Of a DNA stretch of 57,288 nucleotides, positions 1-6,999 are shown one piece after another. Source of the DNA: Methanolobus bombayensis (GTDB taxonomy: Archaea; Halobacteriota; Methanosarcinia; Methanosarcinales; Methanosarcinaceae); assembly GCF_017873415.1 (NCBI RefSeq), contig NZ_JAGGKD010000014.1, forward strand, positions 1 to 57,288, read 5' to 3'. The notes under the pieces are model-generated. The model was not told the DNA's origin. It was given only the letters and a program-made list of their open reading frames with translations, and searched no databases. The stretch's first letter is position 1, and every line of letters begins with the position of its first letter. The position numbers and the translations under genes were made by a program.

Positions 1-26
1 ATTTTAATTGGTAATGTCAATTGCAT
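1..26 (-). CDS. Start of a second tnpB gene, cut by the window edge
   Basis: Reading minus strand, an ATG at 26-24 opens M-Q-L-T-L-P-I-K before the sequence ends. From family knowledge, many TnpB proteins begin with a phrase close to this. The assignment rests mainly on context: about 85 bases upstream lies a leader (110-168) matching the leader upstream of the complete tnpB at 51127. Only nine codons are visible, so this is an inference. The rest lies left of the window. Confidence 0.4.
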
Positions 27-109
27 AAAAAATATCTGATTTATATTATGATTTAAGATTATTTAATTGTTAGTATTTGATACTGTTTTTTGATTGGTTT
101 ATGACGCTT

Positions 110-168
110 TCATCCCCTACTTGCCGCTACGTTCCGAGGAAGGGGACTTCTCGCTTTTGAGTTAAAAA
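110..168 (-). repeat. Left-end leader of a TnpB element, copy 1
   Basis: The minus strand here aligns over about 58 bases with 50989-51046, the leader of the complete tnpB. Shared blocks include TTTTAACTC, CCTTCCTCGG and CGTAGCG. Both copies can form an outer stem. Here GTCCCC (147-142) pairs with GGGGAT (117-112); in the other copy GTCTCC pairs with GGAGAT. The C-G to T-A exchange keeps the pair. It marks a transposon end, and the tnpB start at the window edge fits. Confidence 0.65.
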
Positions 169-198
169 GGAAATTAATGTAAGTTTATCTGTAGTATA

Positions 199-232
199 GA
201 ATAAAAAAGGTTGTGTAGACCAGTAGGTCTAC
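199..232 (-). terminator. Terminator of the cimA-ilvBNC operon
   Basis: On the minus strand a perfect 7-bp stem, GTAGACC and GGTCTAC with a 4-base loop (215-232), overlaps the ilvC stop codon. It is followed by ACAA and a T-rich tract (CCTTTTTTATT, 210-200). Stem plus T-run is a strong termination signal right after the last gene of the operon. Confidence 0.75.
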
Positions 233-1236
233 TTTTCGTTAAGCTCACTGTTAAGCCATGGCATCTTGGATCTGATCTCCTTACCAATGACTTCCAGTGG
301 GTGTTCCCTGTCCTGTCTTTCCATTGCAGTAAGGACCGGTCTGTTTGCCTTGCCTTCAAGTACGAACTCGCGTGCGAATTCTCCGTTCTGGATTCTCTCA
401 AGAGCCTCATACATAGCTTCTCTGGAAAGCTCATTGATAACCTGTGGGCCAACGGTCATTCCACCGTATTCTGCTGTGTTGGATACTGAGTACCACATCT
501 TGTCAAGGCCACCCTCATGGATGAGGTCAACGATGAGTTTGAGTTCGTGGCATGTCTCAAAGTATGCCATCTCAGGCTGGTAACCTGCTTCCACAAGTAC
601 TTCAAAGGATGTCTTGATAAGTGAAGCGACACCACCACAGAGGTCTACCTGCTCACCAAAGAGGTCGGTCTCGGTTTCTTCGCGGAATGATGTTTCATAT
701 ACGCCGGCTCTGGTACATCCTACTCCCATTGCGTGTGCAAGCGCGAGCTTCTTTGCGTTACCTGTTGCATCCTGGAATACAGCGATCAGGCCCGGTACAC
801 CTGCACCGTCAACGTATGTCCTTCTGACGAGATGTCCCGGACTCTTTGGAGCTACCATGTAGACATCGATGTCCTTCTGAGGAACTATCTGGTTGTAGTG
901 GATGTTGAATCCATGTGAGAATACGATTGCATTGCCTGCTTCAAGTCCTGGCTCGATCTCGCTGTAGTATACCTGTGACTGTACTTCGTCAGGAAGGAGA
1001 ATCTGGATTACATCTGCCATCTTTGCTGCTTCTACAACTGTCATGACCTTAAGACCATCTTCTTCTGCCTGTTTCCAGCGTCTGCTGCCTTCTCTTAAGC
1101 CCACTGTTACGTCAAGTCCTGAATCATGCATATTCTGTGCCTGTGCATGACCCTGGCTTCCGTAACCCATTACAGCGATCTTTTTACCTTTAAGTAAGTT
1201 GAGATCAGCATCATTATCGTAATACATCTGTGCCAT
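229..1236 (-). CDS. ilvC: Ketol-acid reductoisomerase
   Basis: Converts 2-acetolactate or 2-aceto-2-hydroxybutyrate to the dihydroxy acid with NAD(P)H, the second common step of valine, leucine and isoleucine synthesis in the cytoplasm. The 335-residue length is typical of the short class I enzyme. A Rossmann motif GYGSQGHA lies near residues 24-31, the SHGFNIHY segment near 107, and the metal-binding acidic segments [14 protein letters not shown] and YFETCHELK follow in the C-terminal knot domain. The start is supported by AGAGGT seven bases upstream. It is the last gene of the operon, 66 bp after ilvN, and is followed by a hairpin terminator. Recognition is firm. Confidence 0.97.
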   Translation of the reverse strand: MAQMYYDNDADLNLLKGKKIAVMGYGSQGHAQAQNMHDSGLDVTVGLREGSRRWKQAEEDGLKVMTVVEAAKMADVIQILLPDEVQSQVYYSEIEPGLEAGNAIVFSHGFNIHYNQIVPQKDIDVYMVAPKSPGHLVRRTYVDGAGVPGLIAVFQDATGNAKKLALAHAMGVGCTRAGVYETSFREETETDLFGEQVDLCGGVASLIKTSFEVLVEAGYQPEMAYFETCHELKLIVDLIHEGGLDKMWYSVSNTAEYGGMTVGPQVINELSREAMYEALERIQNGEFAREFVLEGKANRPVLTAMERQDREHPLEVIGKEIRSKMPWLNSELNEK

Positions 1237-1302
1237 TCTATGTACCTCTTTGCGTGAAATTTTTAAAATCTAATATTTAAACACCTATAAGTGCTTTCAT
1301 GA

Positions 1303-1788
1303 TTAAGAACTCTTCTGTCCTCTTTTCAGTGCTACCTTTCCGGTCCTTACCATTTCCTTGATTCCGAATGGTCTGAGCAACTGCTCGATAGCATTTATCT
1401 TACCTTCATCACCTGTGACCTCAATGACCATTGACTTTGAGGCAACATCAATTATTCGTGCACGGAATATGTCTGCTATCTGCATTATCTCGGAGCGGTT
1501 TGTAACATCAGAATTCACTTTAATCAGTGCAAGCTCTCTTTCTACAGAATCTTCTGATTTAAGATCTGTGACCCTGATAACGTCGATAAGCTTGTTTAGC
1601 TGCTTGGTGACCTGTTCAAGGACCTCGTCATCTCCCCTGACCACAATGGTCATTCGGGACATGGTGGGGTCATCGGTGACTCCTACTGTCAGGCTGTCAA
1701 TGTTATAACCTCTTCTTGAGAACATTCCTGCGACTCTTGTGAGTACTCCGTATTTGTTCTCAACCAGAACTGCAAGTGTGTGTCTCAT
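1303..1788 (-). CDS. ilvN: Acetolactate synthase small (regulatory) subunit
   Basis: Regulatory partner of IlvB that carries the valine-responsive ACT domain. The first 75 residues hold the ACT fold ([19 protein letters not shown], then GYNIDSL). The second half (about 80-161) is the usual C-terminal domain of this family, and 161 residues is a normal length. The ATG overlaps the ilvB stop in an ATGA arrangement, which implies translational coupling and equal amounts of the two subunits. An AGAGGA ribosome site lies just upstream inside ilvB. In archaea the symbol ilvH is used interchangeably. Confidence 0.95.
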   Translation of the reverse strand: MRHTLAVLVENKYGVLTRVAGMFSRRGYNIDSLTVGVTDDPTMSRMTIVVRGDDEVLEQVTKQLNKLIDVIRVTDLKSEDSVERELALIKVNSDVTNRSEIMQIADIFRARIIDVASKSMVIEVTGDEGKINAIEQLLRPFGIKEMVRTGKVALKRGQKSS

Positions 1789-3482
1789 TCTTTCCTCTCC
1801 AGGTCAAGTATTTCATTAATCGCAGCACCTGCCGGTACCATGGGTGATACGTTCTCCTCACATTCAACAACAAAGTCAATGACTGTAGGTCTGCCTGATG
1901 CAATTGCCTGTTCTATTGCAGGGCGAACTTCGTCACGTTTGGTGGCTCTTATGCCCAGTGCACCGTATGCCTCTGCCAGCTTGACAAAGTCGACACTGTC
2001 TTGGATACATGTTGCGGAATATCTCCTGTTATGGAAAAGTTCCTGCCACTGCCTTACCATTCCAAGGTAACCATTGTTAAAGATTGCAACAATGACCGGG
2101 ACATCTTCCTTCACTACTGTTGCAAGTTCCTGTGAGTTCATCTGGAATGAACCGTCACCTGCAATGTCAAATACAACCCTGTCAGGTCTTGCAATCTTGG
2201 CACCAATGGATGCTGGGAATCCATAACCCATTGTACCAAGTCCACCTGATGTGATAAATGTCCTTGGTTCACTGAATTTGAAATACTGGGCAGCCCACAT
2301 CTGGTGTTGTCCTACTTCAGTAACGATGATCGCATCCTTACATGCTTCACTTATCTGCTCAATAATGTACTGTGGTTTTATGCCATCTCCGGTGCCTGGG
2401 GGAACATAGTGAAGAGGATTTGTTTTCTTCCAGTGTGCAATCCTGTCAAGCCATTTTTCAGACTGTGAAGGGTCTGCATATTTTAAGAGTTTCTGAAGGA
2501 TCCACTTTGCATCCCCGACGATTGGTATGTCTACCTTTACATTCTTTGATATCTCTGCAGGGTCAATATCAATGTGAATGATCTCTGCATCGGATGCAAA
2601 AGCCTTGAGTTTACCTGTAACCCTGTCATCAAACCTCGCACCAACTGCAATCAAAAGGTCGGATTCCTGGATAGCATAGTTTGCATATTTAGTTCCATGC
2701 ATTCCCGGCATTCCCAGGAATAGCTCATGTTCAACAGGGAATCCACCCATGCCTGTAAGAGTTGTTGTTACAGGTGCTTTTACTTTCTCTGCAAGCTCAA
2801 TTAGTTCTTTGCTTGCATCTGAACTGATAACTCCGCCACCTGCATATATCACTGGGTTCTTTGCTTTTCCTATCAAGGCAGCAGCTTTCTTGATCTGCTG
2901 CATATTGCCGTGGTATGTTGGATTGTATCCACGCAGGTTTACTTTGTCAGGGTAGTAGAAATCGATCTCCTGGACTGTTACATCCTTTGGAAGGTCGATA
3001 AGTACCGGCCCGGGCCTGCCGGTGGATGCTATGTGGAATGCTTCCTTGATAATCCGGGGTAGTTCGTTTGCATCCTGCACAAGGTAATTGTGTTTTGTAA
3101 TTGGCATTGTGATTCCAGTGATATTTGCTTCCTGGAAGGCATCGTTTCCCAGCAAACTGCTTGGAACCTGTCCTGTGAAGACTACCATTGGTATGGAGTC
3201 CATGTATGCATTTGCAATACCTGTAACAAGGTTTGTTGCGCCAGGTCCGGATGTTGCGATACATACACCGGTTTTTCCTGTTGCCCTGGCATATCCTTCT
3301 GCTCCGTGAACCGCTGCCTGCTCATGGCGGACAAGTATGTGACGGATATCTGCGTCATAAAGCTCATCGTATATGGGGAGAAGTACACCTCCCGGATATC
3401 CGAAGATGGTGTCAACACCTTCTCTGTACAGGCACTCTATGAAGGCTCTGGCACCTGTCATTTTTTCCGTCGCTTTAGTCAT
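1785..3482 (-). CDS. ilvB: Acetolactate synthase large (catalytic) subunit
   Basis: Thiamine-diphosphate and FAD dependent condensation of two pyruvates, or pyruvate and 2-oxobutyrate, the first committed step of branched-chain amino acid synthesis. The catalytic glutamate sits in [18 protein letters not shown] near residue 50. The TPP/Mg motif [16 protein letters not shown] lies in the C-terminal third and an FAD-binding middle domain is present. I chose the ATG at 3482 ([10 protein letters not shown]) because AGAGGA lies five bases upstream. The longer TTG reading from 3503 runs through that ribosome site. The product is 565 residues, normal for the family. It follows cimA by 74 bp and overlaps ilvN. 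Confidence 0.96.
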   Translation of the reverse strand: MTKATEKMTGARAFIECLYREGVDTIFGYPGGVLLPIYDELYDADIRHILVRHEQAAVHGAEGYARATGKTGVCIATSGPGATNLVTGIANAYMDSIPMVVFTGQVPSSLLGNDAFQEANITGITMPITKHNYLVQDANELPRIIKEAFHIASTGRPGPVLIDLPKDVTVQEIDFYYPDKVNLRGYNPTYHGNMQQIKKAAALIGKAKNPVIYAGGGVISSDASKELIELAEKVKAPVTTTLTGMGGFPVEHELFLGMPGMHGTKYANYAIQESDLLIAVGARFDDRVTGKLKAFASDAEIIHIDIDPAEISKNVKVDIPIVGDAKWILQKLLKYADPSQSEKWLDRIAHWKKTNPLHYVPPGTGDGIKPQYIIEQISEACKDAIIVTEVGQHQMWAAQYFKFSEPRTFITSGGLGTMGYGFPASIGAKIARPDRVVFDIAGDGSFQMNSQELATVVKEDVPVIVAIFNNGYLGMVRQWQELFHNRRYSATCIQDSVDFVKLAEAYGALGIRATKRDEVRPAIEQAIASGRPTVIDFVVECEENVSPMVPAGAAINEILDLERKE

Positions 3483-3556
3483 GTAAATCCTCTGAATTGT
3501 CAATTTCTGCGTGTAGATTGATAGTATCTCTATTATAAGTTTCTAATTTCAATTTT

Positions 3557-5035
3557 TCATATAAGGCGATTAATTCCATTGAGGACCGCTTCGACAGATG
3601 CCATTACTATGTCCGTACGTGATCCTCTGGCTGTTACCATCTTTCCGTCCTTTGAAAGTTTTACCAGTACTTCTACCAGAGCATCGGTACCTCCGCTGAT
3701 GGCATCTACATGGTATTCTTCAAGCTGCACATCTGCAATGCCTGAAATACCTTTTCTGATACTTGCAAAAGCGGCATCTACCGGTCCGTCTCCAATGCCT
3801 GCTTCAACAACCTCATTCCCATCAACCTTAAGTTTTACAGAAGCTGTAGGAGTTACACGGTTACCTGAAACAACTGTATATTCTTCAAGGATGACCTTTG
3901 CTTCTTTATGAATGCTGAGGACAGTTTCAGCTATTGCCTGAAGGTCTGCATCTGTAACTCTCTTTCCGTGATCTCCAAGTTCTTTTACACGGTTGAGTAT
4001 TTCATGCAGTTGGGTATCATCAACATCGAATCCCATCTCCTTAACTGCGAGGGTTACTGAGCTCTTTCCTGCATGTTTTCCAAGCACAATCTTTCTTTCC
4101 CTGCCAAGGATTTCAGGCTTTATAGGTTCGTATGTTTCGGTATCTGCAAGCAGTCCATGTACGTGTATGCCTGCTTCGTGGGTAAATGCATTACCGCCGA
4201 TAAGTGATTTGTTAGGAGCCACAGGTAGCCCTGTAAGCCTGCTTACGAGTCTGGAGGTCTTGAAGATCTCCTTTGTATTAATTCCGGTTTTGTATTTGTA
4301 TAACCATTCAATGGTCATCACAACTTCTTCCAGTGCAGTATTTCCTGCCCTTTCACCAATACCGTTGATTGTTACGTGGGCCTGTTGTGCGCCTCCTCTT
4401 AGGGCTGCTATTGTATTAGCAGTGCCAAGGCCGAAGTCATTGTGGCAGTGGATACTCACTGGTGCCTTTACTGCTGAGCAGATATCACTGAAAACAAGTT
4501 CTGTTTTTTCAGGTACAAGTAGTCCCACGGTATCACAGTAACATAACCTGTCTGCTCCGGCGTCGACTCCGTCATTATATAATGACTTAAGGAACTCAAC
4601 ATCTGCTCTGGAAGCATCTTCTCCGCTAAGTTCCACAATAAGACCATGCTCTTTTGCATATTCTGTTACATCAACAGCCATCTTTCTGACGGTTTCTCTG
4701 TCTTTCTTAAGTTTTACATTTATGTGAAGATCCGATACAGGAGCTACAAGATGGATGGAATCCACATCACATGCCAGAGCATAATCTACATCTGGCTTCA
4801 TTATCCTGCAGTAGCTGCATATTTCTGCGTTTAAACCTTCAGCAACCACAGCTCTGATCGACTCACGTTCACCTTCGGAAGTGATGGCAGATCCTGCCTC
4901 GATTACGTTAACACCTAATTCATCCAGCTTGGTGGCAATATCCACCTTGTCCTGACTGGTAAGTGCTACACCTGGTGTCTGTTCGCCATCTCTAAGAGTT
5001 GTGTCTAAAAACCGGACATTTTCGAATAATATAAT
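3557..5035 (-). CDS. cimA: (R)-citramalate synthase / 2-isopropylmalate synthase family, no canonical start codon
   Basis: Condenses acetyl-CoA with pyruvate (citramalate, isoleucine route of methanogens) or with 2-oxoisovalerate (leucine route). The next genes, ilvBNC, favour citramalate synthase. The HMGL-like TIM barrel begins with VRFLDTTLRDGEQTPG and has the metal motif SIHCHNDFGLGTAN. The C-terminal third is a LeuA dimer/allosteric domain ending NGINRLI. The first ATG/GTG/TTG in frame is the GTG at 4945, downstream of the essential TTLRDGE motif. The frame is open only back to a TGA at 5041-5039. Possible starts are ATT 5035, ATA 5032, or TTA 5029, which is spaced six bases from GAGGG. 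The out-of-frame ATG at 5019 runs into TAG. The 5' boundary is therefore tentative; the coding assignment is firm. Confidence 0.9.
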   Translation of the reverse strand: MILFENVRFLDTTLRDGEQTPGVALTSQDKVDIATKLDELGVNVIEAGSAITSEGERESIRAVVAEGLNAEICSYCRIMKPDVDYALACDVDSIHLVAPVSDLHINVKLKKDRETVRKMAVDVTEYAKEHGLIVELSGEDASRADVEFLKSLYNDGVDAGADRLCYCDTVGLLVPEKTELVFSDICSAVKAPVSIHCHNDFGLGTANTIAALRGGAQQAHVTINGIGERAGNTALEEVVMTIEWLYKYKTGINTKEIFKTSRLVSRLTGLPVAPNKSLIGGNAFTHEAGIHVHGLLADTETYEPIKPEILGRERKIVLGKHAGKSSVTLAVKEMGFDVDDTQLHEILNRVKELGDHGKRVTDADLQAIAETVLSIHKEAKVILEEYTVVSGNRVTPTASVKLKVDGNEVVEAGIGDGPVDAAFASIRKGISGIADVQLEEYHVDAISGGTDALVEVLVKLSKDGKMVTARGSRTDIVMASVEAVLNGINRLI

Positions 5036-5051
5036 CCCTCACGATGTTTGT

Positions 5052-5068
5052 CTGCTACTGAGTAGCAG
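5052..5068. promoter_or_regulatory. Perfect palindrome at the predicted cimA transcription start
   Basis: CTGCTACT-G-AGTAGCAG is a perfect 8+1+8 inverted repeat. It covers roughly +1 to +17 relative to a start predicted from the TATA box at 5091-5100. A dyad placed there would let a bound dimer block transcription. A role as operator of the branched-chain operon is inference, and the regulator is unknown. Confidence 0.5.
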
Positions 5069-5087
5069 CCTAAAGGGATACACTGAA

Positions 5088-5104
5088 GTGCTATATATGT
5101 ATAA
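5088..5104 (-). promoter_or_regulatory. TATA box of the cimA-ilvBNC operon
   Basis: The minus strand reads ACATATATAGC with a purine-poor block before it, a good archaeal TATA box. It is the only strong one between cimA and the next upstream gene. The predicted start near 5069 gives a leader of about 35 bases. Confidence 0.55.
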
Positions 5105-5137
5105 CGATTAATTTATCATGATTCATCATGAAAAGTA

Positions 5138-5158
5138 ATGGGGACTCAGTCCCCAAAA
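5138..5158 (-). terminator. Hairpin after the M42 peptidase gene
   Basis: GGGGACT-C-AGTCCCC (5140-5154) is a perfect 7+1+7 stem, 24 bases after the peptidase stop codon. On the minus strand a run of six T precedes the stem rather than following it, so it may act as a stability element as much as a terminator. Confidence 0.45.
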
Positions 5159-5177
5159 AAGATTTGTGAATTTCTCC

Positions 5178-6224
5178 TTAGAAATAATCATTGACACTGA
5201 GAACTGCTTTTGTAATTAAGTCTGAGCAACTCTTAAGGTCTGCAAGATCCAGAACTTCCACGGGAGAGTGTATGTATCTTGTTGCAACACTAAGAACCGT
5301 GGATGGAATTCCTTCTCTTGTAAGGTGAATTGCTGTTGCATCGGTTGTACCACCATCACCGACATCTGTCTGGTATTCAATTTCATTCTTCTCTGCAGTT
5401 TCAACAAGCCATTTGACGACCTGTGGTGCTGCGATTATACCTCTTCCTGCAGCATCAGCTATTGTGATCACACCACCTTTTCCGGTGTCAAGTGCAGATT
5501 CACTCTTACTCATACCGGGATGATCTCCAGGGATCGTTGTGTCAATTGCTATTGCAATGTCTGGATCAAGTCCGAAAGCTGAAGTGCGTGCTCCTTTAAG
5601 ACCAACTTCTTCCTGTACGGTTCCGACAGCATAAATGGTTGCCTTTATGTCCATTTCTGCTAGCTGGCGCATTGCATCGATCATTATTGCACATCCTGCC
5701 CTGTTGTCGAATGCCTTACCGGTTATTTTGTTGTTTGCAAGCTTCTTAACTTCACGGTCCATTGAAACCGGAGTTCCCACAATAACTCCCATTTTCTCGG
5801 CATCTTCCTTGTCCTTTGCACCGATGTCAATGAACATGTCCTTTGACTCAGGTGGTTTTTTCCTGTCGTCAGGTTTCATGACATGTGGTGGTTTTGAACC
5901 TATCACTCCCGGTATTGGTCCTTTTGTTGTGTGGACAATTACTCTCTGGCTGTGAAGTGTTGGGTCATACCATCCGCCAATTGTGACGAATTTAAGAAAT
6001 CCGTCATCATCGATGTACTTGACCATCAGGCCAATCTCATCCATGTGAGCAGCAAGCATTATTGAGGGTCCTTCACCTTTTCTGGTTGCTATGAGATTTC
6101 CCATCTTGTCAGTTCTCATTTCATCAACGTAAGGTTTAAGTTCTTCTTCAAGAATGGTTCTTATATTGCCTTCGCTGCCGGATATCCCATGAGCATTAGA
6201 TAATTTTGTGATTAGTCCTTCCAT
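5178..6224 (-). CDS. M42 family metallo-aminopeptidase (FrvX/glucanase-like)
   Basis: Cytoplasmic di-zinc aminopeptidase of the TET/FrvX type, forming large tetrahedral particles in other archaea and trimming short peptides. Zinc ligands and catalytic residues are visible in order: AAHMDEIGLMV, the KAFDNRAGCAIM segment, the catalytic pair VQEEVGLKGA, AIDTTIPGDHPG, and the terminal histidine in RYIHSPVEV. The length of about 348 residues is normal. Two ATGs lie nine bases apart. I chose the second (MEGLITKLS) because the AGAAG ribosome-like site touches the first. No functional link to the neighbouring operons is evident. Confidence 0.93.
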   Translation of the reverse strand: MEGLITKLSNAHGISGSEGNIRTILEEELKPYVDEMRTDKMGNLIATRKGEGPSIMLAAHMDEIGLMVKYIDDDGFLKFVTIGGWYDPTLHSQRVIVHTTKGPIPGVIGSKPPHVMKPDDRKKPPESKDMFIDIGAKDKEDAEKMGVIVGTPVSMDREVKKLANNKITGKAFDNRAGCAIMIDAMRQLAEMDIKATIYAVGTVQEEVGLKGARTSAFGLDPDIAIAIDTTIPGDHPGMSKSESALDTGKGGVITIADAAGRGIIAAPQVVKWLVETAEKNEIEYQTDVGDGGTTDATAIHLTREGIPSTVLSVATRYIHSPVEVLDLADLKSCSDLITKAVLSVNDYF

Positions 6225-6306
6225 GATTATCATCTTCTGATGTTATTCAGGGAAGTATGGATTTAAAAGAATATAAGTTTTAGAGTTAAATGAATGAAAA
6301 CGAGAA

Positions 6307-6347
6307 TTTAAAAAAGAAAAAATAGGAGTAAGTTAGTTTACTTACTC
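6307..6347 (-). terminator. Terminator of the PEF-CTERM gene
   Basis: GAGTAAG and CTTACTC (6326-6347) form a perfect 7-bp stem with an 8-base loop overlapping the stop codon. On the minus strand it is followed by a long T-rich tract (TTTTTTCTTTTTT, 6320-6308). Confidence 0.75.
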
Positions 6348-6872
6348 TTCCTTACGGCGCTGCATGAAGAATGCAAGACCGATAATTGCAGCTACTGGGA
6401 GTGCAATTGTTGGGAATTCTGGAATAGTTTCAATTGTTCTTGAAGCTGTCTGGAATTCTACAGTTTCTCCACCAGCACCAACTTCTATGTAATAGCGTGC
6501 ACCTTCTGGAGCATTAGCATCTAGTGATACTTTAATTACTCCAGTATCCATGTATGTGCTTCCTCCTGGAATGAATCCATCAGGGTTGTATGCAGTGTTG
6601 AATTCAATTGTTATATCTGTTGGATCAGCTGCTGCAGGGGATCCTGCTCTTACACTTACTTCTTCCACTGTATACTCGAAAAATTCATCATATTCAGCTG
6701 GAATTATTGATGAGGCATAATAACTGAGTACTATTGATTCTCCTGGTTTCAGAAGTACTGGGTTATCTGCGACATTGTTTCCTGCTGCATCATACAATAC
6801 AGCCTGATAGGCTGATGCAGTTCCTGCCATAGCTAGTATGGCTACAAAGAACATTACTAATAGTTTCTTCAT
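6342..6872 (-). CDS. Secreted PEF-CTERM domain protein
   Basis: A small exported protein of 176 residues with a signal peptide (MKKLLVMFFVAILAMAGTASA) and a C-terminal sorting signal: PEF motif in TIPEFPTIALP, a transmembrane helix, then QRRKEE. This tripartite tail is the known substrate mark of archaeosortase ArtC, and an archaeosortase lies at 11023. The mature part is acidic and beta-rich, resembling a small surface or S-layer associated domain; no enzyme motif is seen. The start was set at the ATG at 6872 because GGTGG lies seven bases upstream. The longer frame from 6950 adds only basic residues read from the promoter and leader. Confidence 0.9.
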   Translation of the reverse strand: MKKLLVMFFVAILAMAGTASAYQAVLYDAAGNNVADNPVLLKPGESIVLSYYASSIIPAEYDEFFEYTVEEVSVRAGSPAAADPTDITIEFNTAYNPDGFIPGGSTYMDTGVIKVSLDANAPEGARYYIEVGAGGETVEFQTASRTIETIPEFPTIALPVAAIIGLAFFMQRRKEE

Positions 6873-6927
6873 TTTCGTACCACCTCTTATATTACAAAGA
6901 TTCTTACTGTTACTTCTTCTTTTGTAT

Positions 6928-6952
6928 CGTTTATATATATACTTTTTCAAAC
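6928..6952 (-). promoter_or_regulatory. TATA box and BRE-like block of the PEF-CTERM gene
   Basis: The minus strand reads GAAAAAG followed by TATATATATAAACG (about 6945-6928). A start near 6905 would give a leader of about 33 bases carrying the GGTGG ribosome site. Confidence 0.55.
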
Positions 6953-6999
6953 GTTATAGGATGTCATACTCATTATTATGATGATGTACTCGTACATTA

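Noticed and set aside
3483-3503. TTG start for ilvB seven codons upstream
   Set aside because: These codons contain the AGAGGA ribosome site for the ATG at 3482.
5008-5019. ATG at 5019 as the cimA start through a missing T in the T-run
   Set aside because: It would give MSGFLDTTLRDG, while family members have VRxxDTTLRDG as in the uncorrected frame. The given frame fits better, so a missing T is less likely.
6873-6950. 26-residue basic N-terminal extension of the PEF-CTERM protein
   Set aside because: It covers the predicted transcription start and the ribosome site, and would bury the signal peptide.
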